Assembly: GCF_024763615.1 (NCBI RefSeq)
Contig: NC_077225.1
Location: 992,001-1,056,000 of the forward strand
Direction of reading: 5' to 3'
Length of the DNA stretch: 64,000 nucleotides
Origin: Phlebotomus papatasi
Lineage: Eukaryota > Arthropoda > Insecta > Diptera > Psychodidae
The notes below the pieces were generated by a model, which was given only the letters and a program-made list of their open reading frames with translations, was not told the DNA's origin and did no database searches. The translations under genes were made by a program, and so were the position numbers. Positions 35,663 through 45,218 of this stretch are shown here, piece by piece (the first letter of the stretch is position 1; each line of letters opens with the position of its first letter).

Positions 35663-36907
35663 ATGGTTATCACTCGGGATGACCCACGTGACCCTCGACA
35701 CCCATCCCCTACTGGTTCCTTGGCTTCCAGTGGTTCATTTGGAAGAGGTCGTGGAAATATAACCATGACTATTCCTGGTAGTTCAAATGTCCCTTCTACA
35801 TCTATGGAGACTCGGGTATCCCAAATGGAGAATTCAATTAGAAGTCTTACTGACATGATGTCCGCCATGATGAGGAGGTTGGAGGAAGTTCAGCATCTTA
35901 ATTCAAATACAAACCATTTTCGTAACGAAGGGAATGATCGGCCGGTCCCAAATTTGGAAAACCCTTTCCCAAATCCATCAAACAATTCCGATCGTCGAGA
36001 TTTGGGAAATAGGGATGATCGAGTGGAGGAGGTTGATCTCTCTTCCGGGGGATTTAGCGTCCGTGCAAGACAGGTTTATAAGCCTATCCCTGTTAAGGAC
36101 TGGGGATTTGTATTTACAGGGGATTCTAAGGGATTAAAAGTGAGAAATTTTCTTCGGGATATGGAGAAAATGGCCCTGACTCAGAAGGTGCCCATTGACT
36201 CAACCCTTTCGGCTATGCATCTCTGTCTTTCTGGAGACGCCCTTACATGGTATAGGTCCTGCGAACTTTTCTCTAATTGGACAGATTTTTCTCGAGCAAT
36301 ATCTGCAACCTTTGGTCGTTTAGACGGGGATTTGTCGGTCAGGCGTAGGTTGGAGGAGCGCAGACAACGTGATGGTGAGAGGGTCGGGGTGTTTCTTGCT
36401 GAAATTTATTCCCTTTTCCGTGAGCTTGGGGTACCTATGGACTCTTGTTCTCAAATTCAATTTATTAGGCGTAACCTAATTCCTCAAATTCGGGACGCCA
36501 TTCTTTTAATGAATTTTAATACCTTGCAGGAATTGGAAAGAGCCGTAACCACTGTTGAGAATAACTCGCTGCTTGCAGCACCTGAACCTCGATCCCGGAC
36601 TGCTAGGGTTAATGAGGTCGAGGAAGTTTCTACGATTTCGAACCCCTCAAAGCCTAATAATACCCAACAATTTCGGAAGAGCTATTCCTCAACACAGGAC
36701 CGAAAATATGAGCGCAACAGAACCTCTAATTCGTCCTCACCGCGCTATCCCCTTTGCGTGAACTGTTTCCTGGGTCACCATTTGGTTAGGGATTGTACTC
36801 AGCCCATGAGAGCCTCCATCTTATGTTTTGGTTGCGGTAGGGAAAATACGATTCGTGAGAATTGCCCTAACTGTCGTGGTGCGGGGGGAGATGGTTCGAG
36901 GTCGTAG
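35663..36907 (+). CDS. gag: element A Gag (414 aa)
   Basis: Structural protein of a Ty3/gypsy element, forming the cytoplasmic particle around the RNA. It starts at an ATG preceded by CCACCAATC (MVITRDDPRDPRHPS). After a Gly/Ser-rich and a short coiled segment (SMETRVSQMENSIRSLTDMM) comes the retrotransposon-gag capsid region at about residues 140-310 (VRNFLRDMEKMAL, LCLSGDALTWYRS, GERVGVFLAEIYSLFREL). A CCHC zinc knuckle follows at C365/C368/H373/C378, then a second one with Thr in place of the His (CFGCGRENTIRENC) and a CPNC. Intact from ATG to TAG. It shares about 70% of residues with Gag of element B by eye. Pol lies in the -1 frame and overlaps its end. Confidence 0.9.
   Translation: MVITRDDPRDPRHPSPTGSLASSGSFGRGRGNITMTIPGSSNVPSTSMETRVSQMENSIRSLTDMMSAMMRRLEEVQHLNSNTNHFRNEGNDRPVPNLENPFPNPSNNSDRRDLGNRDDRVEEVDLSSGGFSVRARQVYKPIPVKDWGFVFTGDSKGLKVRNFLRDMEKMALTQKVPIDSTLSAMHLCLSGDALTWYRSCELFSNWTDFSRAISATFGRLDGDLSVRRRLEERRQRDGERVGVFLAEIYSLFRELGVPMDSCSQIQFIRRNLIPQIRDAILLMNFNTLQELERAVTTVENNSLLAAPEPRSRTARVNEVEEVSTISNPSKPNNTQQFRKSYSSTQDRKYERNRTSNSSSPRYPLCVNCFLGHHLVRDCTQPMRASILCFGCGRENTIRENCPNCRGAGGDGSRS
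36883..36889 (+). promoter_or_regulatory. candidate -1 ribosomal frameshift site (GGGGGGA)
   Basis: In the gag frame the codons are GCG GGG GGA GAT. The heptamer G-GGG-GGA fits the X-XXY-YYZ rule, and pol is open in the -1 frame from here on. The same seven bases occur in element B at 45172-45178. No downstream pseudoknot was worked out. Confidence 0.45.
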
Positions 36908-39496
36908 GGAGGACGCGAACCTCGAATAAGAATTGTTCAACGGTCCTCCGGGGTGATGGGAAAGGGGGGATTGTAAAAAACGCGCTTGTAGATCCTATTG
37001 AGTTTTTCATCGACGATGAACTCCAAGACTCTTATCCACTTAATGATTTTTCTGATTCCATTTCTTTGAATAGTTCCCTGTCTTCATTAAATTCCATTAA
37101 TCAATTTCTGTACAATAATGATTCCCCTCAGGATGCATTATATTCCGATCCTTTTGAATTTGATGTTTTTTTGGATGAGTCTGATCCGCCTTTAATTAAT
37201 CTTGATGAGCCACAAACTTTTTCTATACTATTTATCGTCAATAGACCTTTCTGAGGCCTTCTTTCAGATCCCCTTGGACGAAGAGTCACAGCCCAAGACC
37301 GGTTTTGCATTGCCTGGGAGGAAACTTTACTGTTTCAAGCGTACTCCTTTTGGACTGGTCAACTCTCCAATGTCAATGGCCAGACTAATGTCTCAAGTCC
37401 TGGGGCATGATCTGGAAAATCAAGTTTTCCACTACCTTGACGATATTTTGATTGTCACTCCGGATTTTGAATCACATATTAAGATGTTGAATAGGGATAA
37501 GCGGTTGAAAATGAATGAATGAATGAATGAATGAATGAGGTGGCAAGCCGTTTGAGGAAGGCGAACTTAACCATTAATGTAGCCAAGTCGAAGTTTTGTG
37601 TGGAAAGCCTTACTTTTCTCGGTTTTACTCTCTCTTCATCCGGAATTGCAACTAATAACGAGAAAGTGAATGCAATTTTGGATTTGCCTGTTCCGACCAC
37701 GGTTAAAGCTCTCCGGCAAGTGGTAGGAATGTTTTCCTGGTACAGGAAATTCATCCCTAATTTTTCTTCGGTTGTATCCCCTATGACTGATCTTCTTAAA
37801 GGTAATCCTACCACCATTCAGTGGAGTTCGCAAGCAGATCATGCCTTCCAAAGTCTCAAATCCTTATTGGTCTCTGCCCCTATTCTCGCAACACCGGATT
37901 ATTCTAAGCCGTTCAGGGTTAAAACTGATGCGAGTGATTTTGGCTGTGGGGGGGTGATAGTCCAGGAAATTGGGGGGGGAGGAAAGGGTTATAGCGTATA
38001 TGTCACGCAAATTCACCTCAGCGGAAAAGAACTATACCACCACTGAAAAGGAACTTCTAGGTGTTCTGTATAGCATCGAGAAGTTCAAACAGTTTTTGAT
38101 AGGTGCAAAATTCTATCTCGAGACGGATCATTCGGCCTTAATATGGCTTTTAAAATTGAAAGATGCCAAGGGTAGGTTGGCTCGATGGATCCTTCGGTTG
38201 CAGGGATTTGATTTCGAGGTAACCCATCGGCCTGGCCGTGAAAACGTCGTTCCGGATGCCTTGTCCCGTTGCTTAGCAGTCGATTCCCTTGCACATCTTC
38301 CTGATCCGCAATACGATTCTTTGTATTCGGCCGTTGCCAATGATCCTCAAAAATATCCTCAGTACCGAACCGAAGATGGGAAATTATACAAAAACTGTAG
38401 AGAGAAGAATTCTTTAGGAGTTGTGGGGCACCGTTGGAAATTGGTGGTGGGTAAACGAGATCAGGAAGGATACCTTAAAAAGTTCCATAATGACCCGTCG
38501 GGTGGACACCTGGGTTTCTCTAAAACCTACAACCGTCTTCGGGAATATTATTATTGGCCGAAGATGCGGAGTGATGTACGGCGTTGGATAAGAAATTGCG
38601 ACGGTTGCAAGGCCTCCAAAGCGCCTAATATCGCGTTGGCTCCTCCCATGGGGAAACTTGTTGAGGCAAAACAGCCTTGGCAAACAATCTGTCTCGACTA
38701 CGTCGGTCCCTTGGTGCGGTCCCGGCAGGGATTCACCGATCTTTTGGTAGTTCTTGACAAATTTTCAAAATTTGTGCTGCTGTTTCCTTTGAGGAATGCA
38801 AAAACGCCACTCCTTGTCCAAACTTTATGTAAGTCTGTGTTTCATGTTTACGGAGTCCCGGAGGTTATTATTTCGGATAATGGAGTTCAGTTTCAGTCCC
38901 ATATGTTCAAGGAAACTTTAGACCACTATGGAATTAAACACTTTAAGACCCCATTTTACCATCCACAGGCGAATCCTACAGAAAGAATGAATAGGACTAT
39001 TATTACATCCATACGGTCTTTTATTCAGAAAGAACACAGGGAATGGGCGGACTATCTTCCTGAAATCCAGGGGGCAGTGAATTCTTCTGTCCAAGAATCC
39101 ACAAAGTTTACACCATATTTCTTAAATTTTGGTCAAGATATGGTGACTCATGCTGAACAATATTCCATTCTTAAGCAGCGCTCTCCTCAAGACTTTAAAA
39201 CCCGGTTAAAAGAGTTAAGAAAAGCCCGCGATCTTGTCCCTGAGAGATTAAAACGTGCCCATGATTCGGCTGCTCGGCATTACAATTTGCGAAAGAGGCC
39301 TCAGACTTTATCGGTCGGACAAACGGTCTGGAGGCGAAACTTTGGCCAATCTGATGCCGCAAAGGGCATTCAACACAAATTCTTGCCTTGGATTAAGGCG
39401 AAAGTAATTTCACGTCAAGGAGACACTTATGACCTGGAAGATGTTCTTACGGGCAGTGCGGGTCGGTTTCACAAGAAGGATATAAAGCCAGATTAA
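36908..39496 (+). pseudogene. pol: element A Pol: RT (part), RNase H and integrase, broken
   Basis: Starts in the -1 frame after gag (LVDPIEFFID at about 36988). It reads an acidic spacer (PPLINLDEPQTFS), then jumps to RT palm sequence at about 37215 (SSIDLSEAFFQIPLDEES, TPFGLVNSPMSMAR, FHYLDDILIV). Compared with element B about 870 bp is deleted here, taking the protease DSG and RT fingers. A 45-bp LINE tail interrupts RT at 37491, and a G-run frameshift follows near 37975. From 37970 to 39496 a 508-codon stretch is intact: RNase H (YTTTEKELLGVLYSIEKF, ETDHSALIWLL, RPGRENVVPDALSRC), the zinc domain (HNDPSGGHLGF, CDGCKASK) and a complete integrase core (CLDYVGPL, SDNGVQF, NPTERMNRT), ending KDIKPD. 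Not translatable as one protein. Confidence 0.88.
37491..37537 (+). mobile_element. 47-bp L2-type LINE tail inserted in pol of element A
   Basis: TAGGGATAAGCGGTTGAAAA followed by about six GAAT units. It splits HIKMLN from EVASRLRKAN; in element B the same two stretches are directly joined (HIQMLKEVASRL). GGATAAGCGGTT plus a short tandem tail is the known 3' end of L2-clade LINEs, here truncated to almost nothing. It adds stops and a frame change. Confidence 0.65.
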
Positions 39497-41665
39497 CTTA
39501 TCTTTATTTCTTTTCGGTCGGTATTTCTTATATTGAATATTCGGATTTTAATCATGTTTCCAGTTTGACAGTTTTTTTATACCCCTGGATAGCTTCTGTT
39601 AGAGGTTATGGTCTTCAACCTTCAGGAGGTGCATGTATTTCTTTTTTTTTACGGTTTTCCTTGGACTGCTTCTTTAAGTAGCTTTGGCATATGCCTTTCA
39701 GGGAAATTGTCGGAGATATCGTAAGATATCTAAACTGCGGATAAGCCCTTAGTGGTAGCGCGCGCCACTTAGGCATTTTCGGTTTCTTTATCATCAATTC
39801 AGTCGGTAACGGTCCCAATTGCTCTAACGTTTCTAGTCCGTCCCATGACCATCACATATTCCGCAAGGGAAGCGTTTTGGGTATGGATTGAAGCGCAGGC
39901 TCTTACATGATTGGTTAACTCGGAGAATAACCATTATTTCGGAATTTCTTTAATTCTATTTAATTTTTCTTTAAAAATGTTGAATTAATTTTTTTTCCTC
40001 GGTGCCCTAACGGTATAAGTCTCAAAATAAAATTATCCTATGATTTCATTGTCGGAGTGAGGTTAGCACAGATCTTGGTGGAGGTGGGTCTAGCCTTCCG
40101 GATGTTCTTTGTGGCGTGCACTGTTTCGGTTCTGAGAACTGCATATCGTCCCCCGACGAATCGGTGTCCATTCCGACTTGCTGAAGGGGTCAATGTAGCT
40201 CCCAATATATTGCATAATTGTTTAGCTCAATCCTTCGCCCTCTGGTCTGATGTTCGGGAAGGGGGGGTCCGACCTCGCTCATACAATTCAATAATTGCCT
40301 TTCTGAAGGCAACCCTGAAGGAGCTAGGTGCACCCCACAGGATGTCAAAGCAACACACTATACAATGAAAGCAGTTAGGACACCTCACATATTTACGTCT
40401 AAATCCACCGCACAGCAAAACGTAACTGACTATGAGGACATCTGAAGAAGACCTTTTAGTCCCCAATGTGGTTGACAAGCAGTAAAGACAGTTCCTGAGA
40501 CACTGCAGAGGTTAGTCCCACGACATCTTGAGGATCGATGCAATCCACAAGTCGATGTAGTGGTGTCGATCCCGGTGCACCAGGGAAGTAATCCGCTGGT
40601 TGATGTGGCGGTTCCCATCTTGAAGCAGAGAAAGAAGAGGTTCTCCTAAATAGTCGCAGCCAAGTTATTGAGCAGTGGACCAGATAAGTCAAACGGATTG
40701 GTCAAGCTGTTGCTGCCGGATTCCGGAGATTGCTGCTGAACGAGCACAAGCCAAAAGCTCTGCAGCTGGATACACAGTAACCGGATGATTACCAATGGAG
40801 AATTGCTGTAGCTAAGGAAGCAGTGAAAGCAGAAGAATGGGTCCCGTGTTTGAATGCATGAGGGAGAGGGGATGCCTTTTCGGAACGGAAGTCAGAAATG
40901 TAAGATTGACTATAAGACCCCACCAGTGTTTGCTTTTAATTGATCCCCTTTCACTTGCCGGTGTGCATTCTTTGTTGGGAGGCCTATGGTTAGTTGAGTA
41001 AGGATTCCGTGGACTCCTTTGGGGAAATCGGAGGGCATGTGAGATTGATCTTGGGACCAAACTATTGGTTCCTGAGATTAGTTTTACTGTCTCATTATCT
41101 CTTATGATACTGGGCTTCAGAAATGTTGCTGTTTATGACATGAAACATGGTAACTCTTTGTGTTTTGAGCATCCGTGAAGAAATACTCCCTTAAAATGAA
41201 TTTCAATTTCATAAAGTCGGTGAATTTAATGCTCTCTCGTTAGTCACTTTGACGATTCTTTTAAAAAAGACTCAGAGTTCCTCTGTTGAGTGATGAGAGA
41301 AGATGTATTTCTTGTTCCGGAATCCGGATATTTCTATTTTTTTCTTCTATTTATTTATTATATCCTACTGTCAATCTGGAACACACATTTTCTTTAACTT
41401 TCTAAAAAAAAAAAAAAAAAAATTAAACAGTTCTGGTTTTCCTTCCGTGAGCGATCCTTGTACTTTTATGAGCATTAACAGCTTGTCTCCTGACGTCACT
41501 TTTCTATTTCGGCCAATACTATGAATTATTTATAAGATCTAGCCTTTACTTCATACTTGACCTTCTGACTCTCTAATTATTATCCTTCTTTTATTGATTT
41601 TTTTTCCCCTTTCGGGTAACTTTAGACATTTTTTTTCTTTTCCGTTTCTTTTTTTTTTTGCAACC
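39497..41665 (+). other. element A 3' noncoding region
   Basis: About 2.2 kb between the pol stop and the purine tract. Short ORFs show no known content and are not conserved. Several islands match element B at the same place: TATTCCGCAAGGGAAG near 39857 (48231 in B), CGAATCGGTGTCCATTCCGA near 40158 (48570), and GATGTGGCGGTTCC near 40602 (48973). No env-like feature (leader, furin site, anchor) is present. Its role is unknown. Confidence 0.6.
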
Positions 41666-41674
41666 AGGAGGAGA
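41666..41674 (+). other. element A polypurine tract
   Basis: AGGAGGAGA directly before the 3' LTR start TATAAC. It is the expected primer for plus-strand DNA synthesis. Element B has the same arrangement at 50083-50095. Confidence 0.75.
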
Positions 41675-42165
41675 TATAACGTGTTTTTCCTTTCAACGTG
41701 TTTTTCCGTTGCAAATAAACCCACGTTTGAACGGCGACATGAAGTTTGCTCTATTAGCCCTCTGGTTCCAGATATCTTGTGCCGTTTTGGGTGTATGTGT
41801 GTGTGACTTCGTCCCACCGCCTGTGGAGTATAAAATTTGTGAAGTTGGGAAGTGGGGTTAGTCTGGGTGGAGGATCAGTGAAGGAAACTTCTTAAAATAG
41901 TTCTCTTCTACATAGGAAGTGAGTGAACTAAATTGTGAGTGAGCGGTGACGTGTTGACGGTGGAAAGTCTGGACAGGAAGAGGGAAGTCAGCGATCAGCC
42001 AATCACCCGGTTTACACTTCCGGCGGTTTCGGATATTGGATAGACGCTGGGCTTGTTGAGGCCTCACTCCGGATTAAAGAAGCCCCTTTATGGAAGAATA
42101 TTGGTGGAGACCCTCCCAGAAGTCTCCTGAATCGTGACCATCGCCCCTTCACAGCATAGAGGGTG
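41675..42165 (+). repeat. element A 3' LTR, first part
   Basis: Matches 33869 to about 34341 of the 5' LTR, with an extra 17-bp tandem duplication near the start (two copies of CGTGTTTTTCC-containing text). TATA box at 41829-41835. It ends in AGCATAGAGGGTG, where element B is inserted. The last four bases (GGTG) are the target duplication. Confidence 0.88.
42162..42165 (+). repeat. target-site duplication of element B (left)
   Basis: GGTG, repeated at 51116-51119 right after the 3' LTR. In the 5' LTR of A this tetramer occurs once, at 34338-34341. Confidence 0.85.
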
Positions 42166-43184
42166 TATAACATGCGTTTGTCGTTTTTTTTTTTCAAAAA
42201 TGTGTGAAGTAGTTCGGCCGGGTTGGGGAGAGTCGGAGCTTTCCGGAATTCTATGTTTTGTGTTTGTCTTTGTGTATGTGTGAGGAGTCGGGATGTGCAG
42301 TTATTGGGTGATAAAATGGTCAGTTCTGGCCGATTGTGGACAGTCTTGGTGTGGTGCCCAATCAAGCACGTATTAAAATTCTATTTGATTCCCTATCTAG
42401 GGGAGAAAAAAAGTGAGTGGTGAAAAGTGGAAGAGGAGTGCTTTGCGGCCTGATAGAAATTTCTCCGGCTCTAGAGGTCCTACCTTGTTTCTCACGGAGG
42501 GAAATTGCATCTTGGGGGCACGGGCAACCCTGAGAGAAAGAAGAGAAGCGCTGCTACCACTGATAACCCCATTTACCACCGGAAGAAAAGAGGATCCACA
42601 CCTGATTCATTACCGTATCACCGGATCTACTAGATCATCTCTCTGAGGTGTCTTTGGGAGACTCTGTGGAGGAACATTTCGGGTATTCAGCGCGGGAGGA
42701 GAGGGCACAAGACCCTTTTGACTGGAGCTTAGAAACCTGACGGGAGATATCTTCGGGAATGCTGTCGGATGGTGAGGTAGTCTCCGGATTACTACCAGAC
42801 AACCAATCTCCTGCTTGCAGTGAATGAACCCTCCTGGATTGTCTACCAGATTCCTACTTGCATCATTGATCCATAGGAAACCATAAGTAGAACCCCCCAA
42901 ATTGCATGTTAACCCCACTAATCAGTGAATTAAATTCAGACTTTTTATATGGGCCAAATTCTCCTAGTCATTATTATTGAATTCCTTTGGGGCTGAAAGG
43001 GGTCTTTCTAAGCATAAAAGAGACAACAAGTGAAGGGAATTTGGGAAAGATTGAACTACAGAATTGAGAGACTTATGTATGAGAGGGACAGGTAAGGTCG
43101 GGTGGAAGGGAATATTCTGGAATTTCGGCGGAAAATCGTTCTGAAAAATCAGCAAATTCATCCGGAACAAATATACTTCTTATA
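42166..43184 (+). repeat. element B 5' LTR (1019 bp)
   Basis: From TATAACATGCG to ACTTCTTATA. The ends form TATAA/TTATA. A weak TATA-like TATTAAAA lies near 42370. Confidence 0.92.
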
Positions 43185-43186
43185 TT

Positions 43187-43197
43187 TGGCGCCCAAC
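43187..43197 (+). other. element B primer binding site (tRNA-Lys type)
   Basis: TGGCGCCCAAC, two bases after the LTR, identical to that of element A. Confidence 0.8.
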
Positions 43198-43964
43198 ATT
43201 AGCTCGAAAGAACCCAAGACTTTTTTTTTACTGAGTCTCTAAGACTGAGTTTGAGTGGAATTTTAATTTTAGTTTAATTTTTCGGCCCTTTTAATTGATT
43301 TAATTTTAGTTTGCCTTAAGTTTTGGATCATCCTGGTTGGGAATTGGGGTGGTTTATTTTGGAAAAGCACCTTGTGCGGGAATTTTAAAAGTTTTGGCGT
43401 GATCTTCGCTACCCGTGCATTGAGGTTTTTTTAATTTAAAATTATTTATATATTTTGGGTTTATTTGGGCAAATCTATTTAATATACTAATTTGTGTTCT
43501 TGTGTTGTTTTGTGAAGGAGTGTGCGATTGTATTGAGAACTTTATTCCGGCTAAGATAGTGCAAATTAAGAAATATTTTAGTAATTTTAATTTTTCTCTT
43601 GCTTAAAAAATTCACATTGGGCACGTGTCTTGGAATAGATTTCATCATTCCTGGGTACCGTTAAGCGGATTATCCAAAAGGCTTTTATCTTTATGGCTCG
43701 GCATTCTCCGAGAGTATAGAAGAGAAAATCTCTATAGAATTTTATCAATATACTACAGCTATACCAATTATGTGCAAATTAAATTTGATTTTTGTTAGCC
43801 TTTTTGTGCCTTTATCTATACTTATTGCACTTTGTCCTGGATGAAGAGTCTTTGTATCATACTTAGCAGTACTTAGTATTATTTCTGATTTTTTTTTGAT
43901 TTTGTATACCCATATTACCCCTATTATCTACATTTTTGCCGAACTTTGACCAAACCTATTAGCC
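43198..43964 (+). other. element B 5' leader
   Basis: Noncoding. It shares islands with the leader of A (AAGCACCTTGTGC near 43364, GATCTTCGCTACCCGTGC near 43401, TTGTGTTGTTTTGTGAAGG near 43500). No gene is seen. Confidence 0.55.
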
Positions 43965-45218
43965 ATGGTAATAACCCGGGACTTAGGTCCACGCGGCAAT
44001 CGAGATCCGTCTCCTACTGGATCGGTAGCATCTGGCGGTTCCTTTGGGAGAGGACGCGGTAATCTGACGATTCCTATTCCTTCCGGTCCCAGTACTTCAT
44101 CTCCATCTATCGAAAGTCGTATGTCTCAAATGGAGGAGTCTATTAGAGGCTTGTCTCAGATGATGTCCACCATGATGCGTAGATTCGAGGAAAATATAGC
44201 CCCTAACCGAAACCCAGACCAATTGCGTGATGAGAGGAATAATCCCACGGTTCCTAACTTGGAGAATCCCTTATCATTCCCTTTGAATAATTCCGGTCAT
44301 CGTGATGGGCAGAATGAGTCTTCTCAAACGGAAGAGATTGACCTCCCCTCAGATGGATTCAGTGTCCGGGGAAGGCAGTTCCAGGCATACAAGCCTATCC
44401 CTGTGAAAGACTGGGGGATTGTTTTTTCGGGGGACTCCAAGGGAGTGAAAGTTAATACTTTTTTGCGGGACATGGAGAAAATGGCTCGTACGCAAAGGGT
44501 TCCAGTAGATTCAACCCTTTCAGCTATTCACCTTTGCTTATCGGGGGATGCATTGACCTGGTATAGGTCATGCGAGTTATTCACGCAGTGGACGGAATTT
44601 TCTCGGGCTTTATCCGCAACTTTCGGGCGCTTGGATGGCGATTTGTCGGTTAGACGTCGTTTGGAGGAGCGAATACAGCGTGATGGGGAAAGAGTGGGTG
44701 TATTCCTAGCAGAGATTTACTCCCTTTTTCGCGAATTGGAGGTACCCATGGATATACGTTCCCAAATTCAGCTGATCAGACGCAATCTTACTCCTCAGAT
44801 CCGAGACGCAATTTTGTTCATGAATTTTAATTCCTTGCAGGAGCTGGAGAAAGCCATAATCACAATCGAGAGTAATTCATTGCTCGCAGCCCCTGAACCC
44901 CGGTCTCGGAACGTTAGAGTGAATGAGATGGAGGAAGTGGCCGCGATTTCAAACCCTTCAAATTCCAAAAATGCTCAGCCGTATCGGAGGTCGAATCCTT
45001 CAAATAATCAGAGAACTCAGAATAGGCGTAACGACTCCCCGACGTCATCTCCGAGATATCCTTTGTGTGTCAATTGCTTCCTGGGAAATCACCTGGTTAA
45101 GGATTGTACCCAACCCATGAGAGCCTCCATTTTATGCTTTGGGTGTGGGAAGGAAAATACGATCCGGGAGCGGGGGGAGATGGTTCGGGGCCGTAAGGAG
45201 GACGCGAGCCCCGAGTAA
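43965..45218 (+). CDS. gag: element B Gag (417 aa, altered C-terminus)
   Basis: Starts ATG (preceded by TTAGCC) with MVITRDLGPRGNRDPS. Capsid region as in element A (VNTFLRDMEKMART, LCLSGDALTWYRS, GERVGVFLAEIYSLFREL). One CCHC zinc knuckle, CVNCFLGNHLVKDC, begins at residue 368. The second knuckle starts (CFGCGKENTIRE) but is destroyed by a 22-bp deletion relative to A, which shifts the last ~18 residues into another frame (RGEMVRGRKEDASPE). The protein is otherwise intact. The deletion also changes the relation of gag to pol from -1 to +1, so the normal Gag-Pol fusion would not form. Confidence 0.88.
   Translation: MVITRDLGPRGNRDPSPTGSVASGGSFGRGRGNLTIPIPSGPSTSSPSIESRMSQMEESIRGLSQMMSTMMRRFEENIAPNRNPDQLRDERNNPTVPNLENPLSFPLNNSGHRDGQNESSQTEEIDLPSDGFSVRGRQFQAYKPIPVKDWGIVFSGDSKGVKVNTFLRDMEKMARTQRVPVDSTLSAIHLCLSGDALTWYRSCELFTQWTEFSRALSATFGRLDGDLSVRRRLEERIQRDGERVGVFLAEIYSLFRELEVPMDIRSQIQLIRRNLTPQIRDAILFMNFNSLQELEKAIITIESNSLLAAPEPRSRNVRVNEMEEVAAISNPSNSKNAQPYRRSNPSNNQRTQNRRNDSPTSSPRYPLCVNCFLGNHLVKDCTQPMRASILCFGCGKENTIRERGEMVRGRKEDASPE

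Noticed and set aside
40057..40368. 103-codon ORF and neighbours in the tail of element A
   Set aside because: No motif, and no matching frame in the corresponding region of element B.
42610..42918. 102-codon minus-strand ORF in LTR B (and its copy at 50541)
   Set aside because: It lies in an LTR, antisense, without motifs; the two copies are identical only because the LTRs are.
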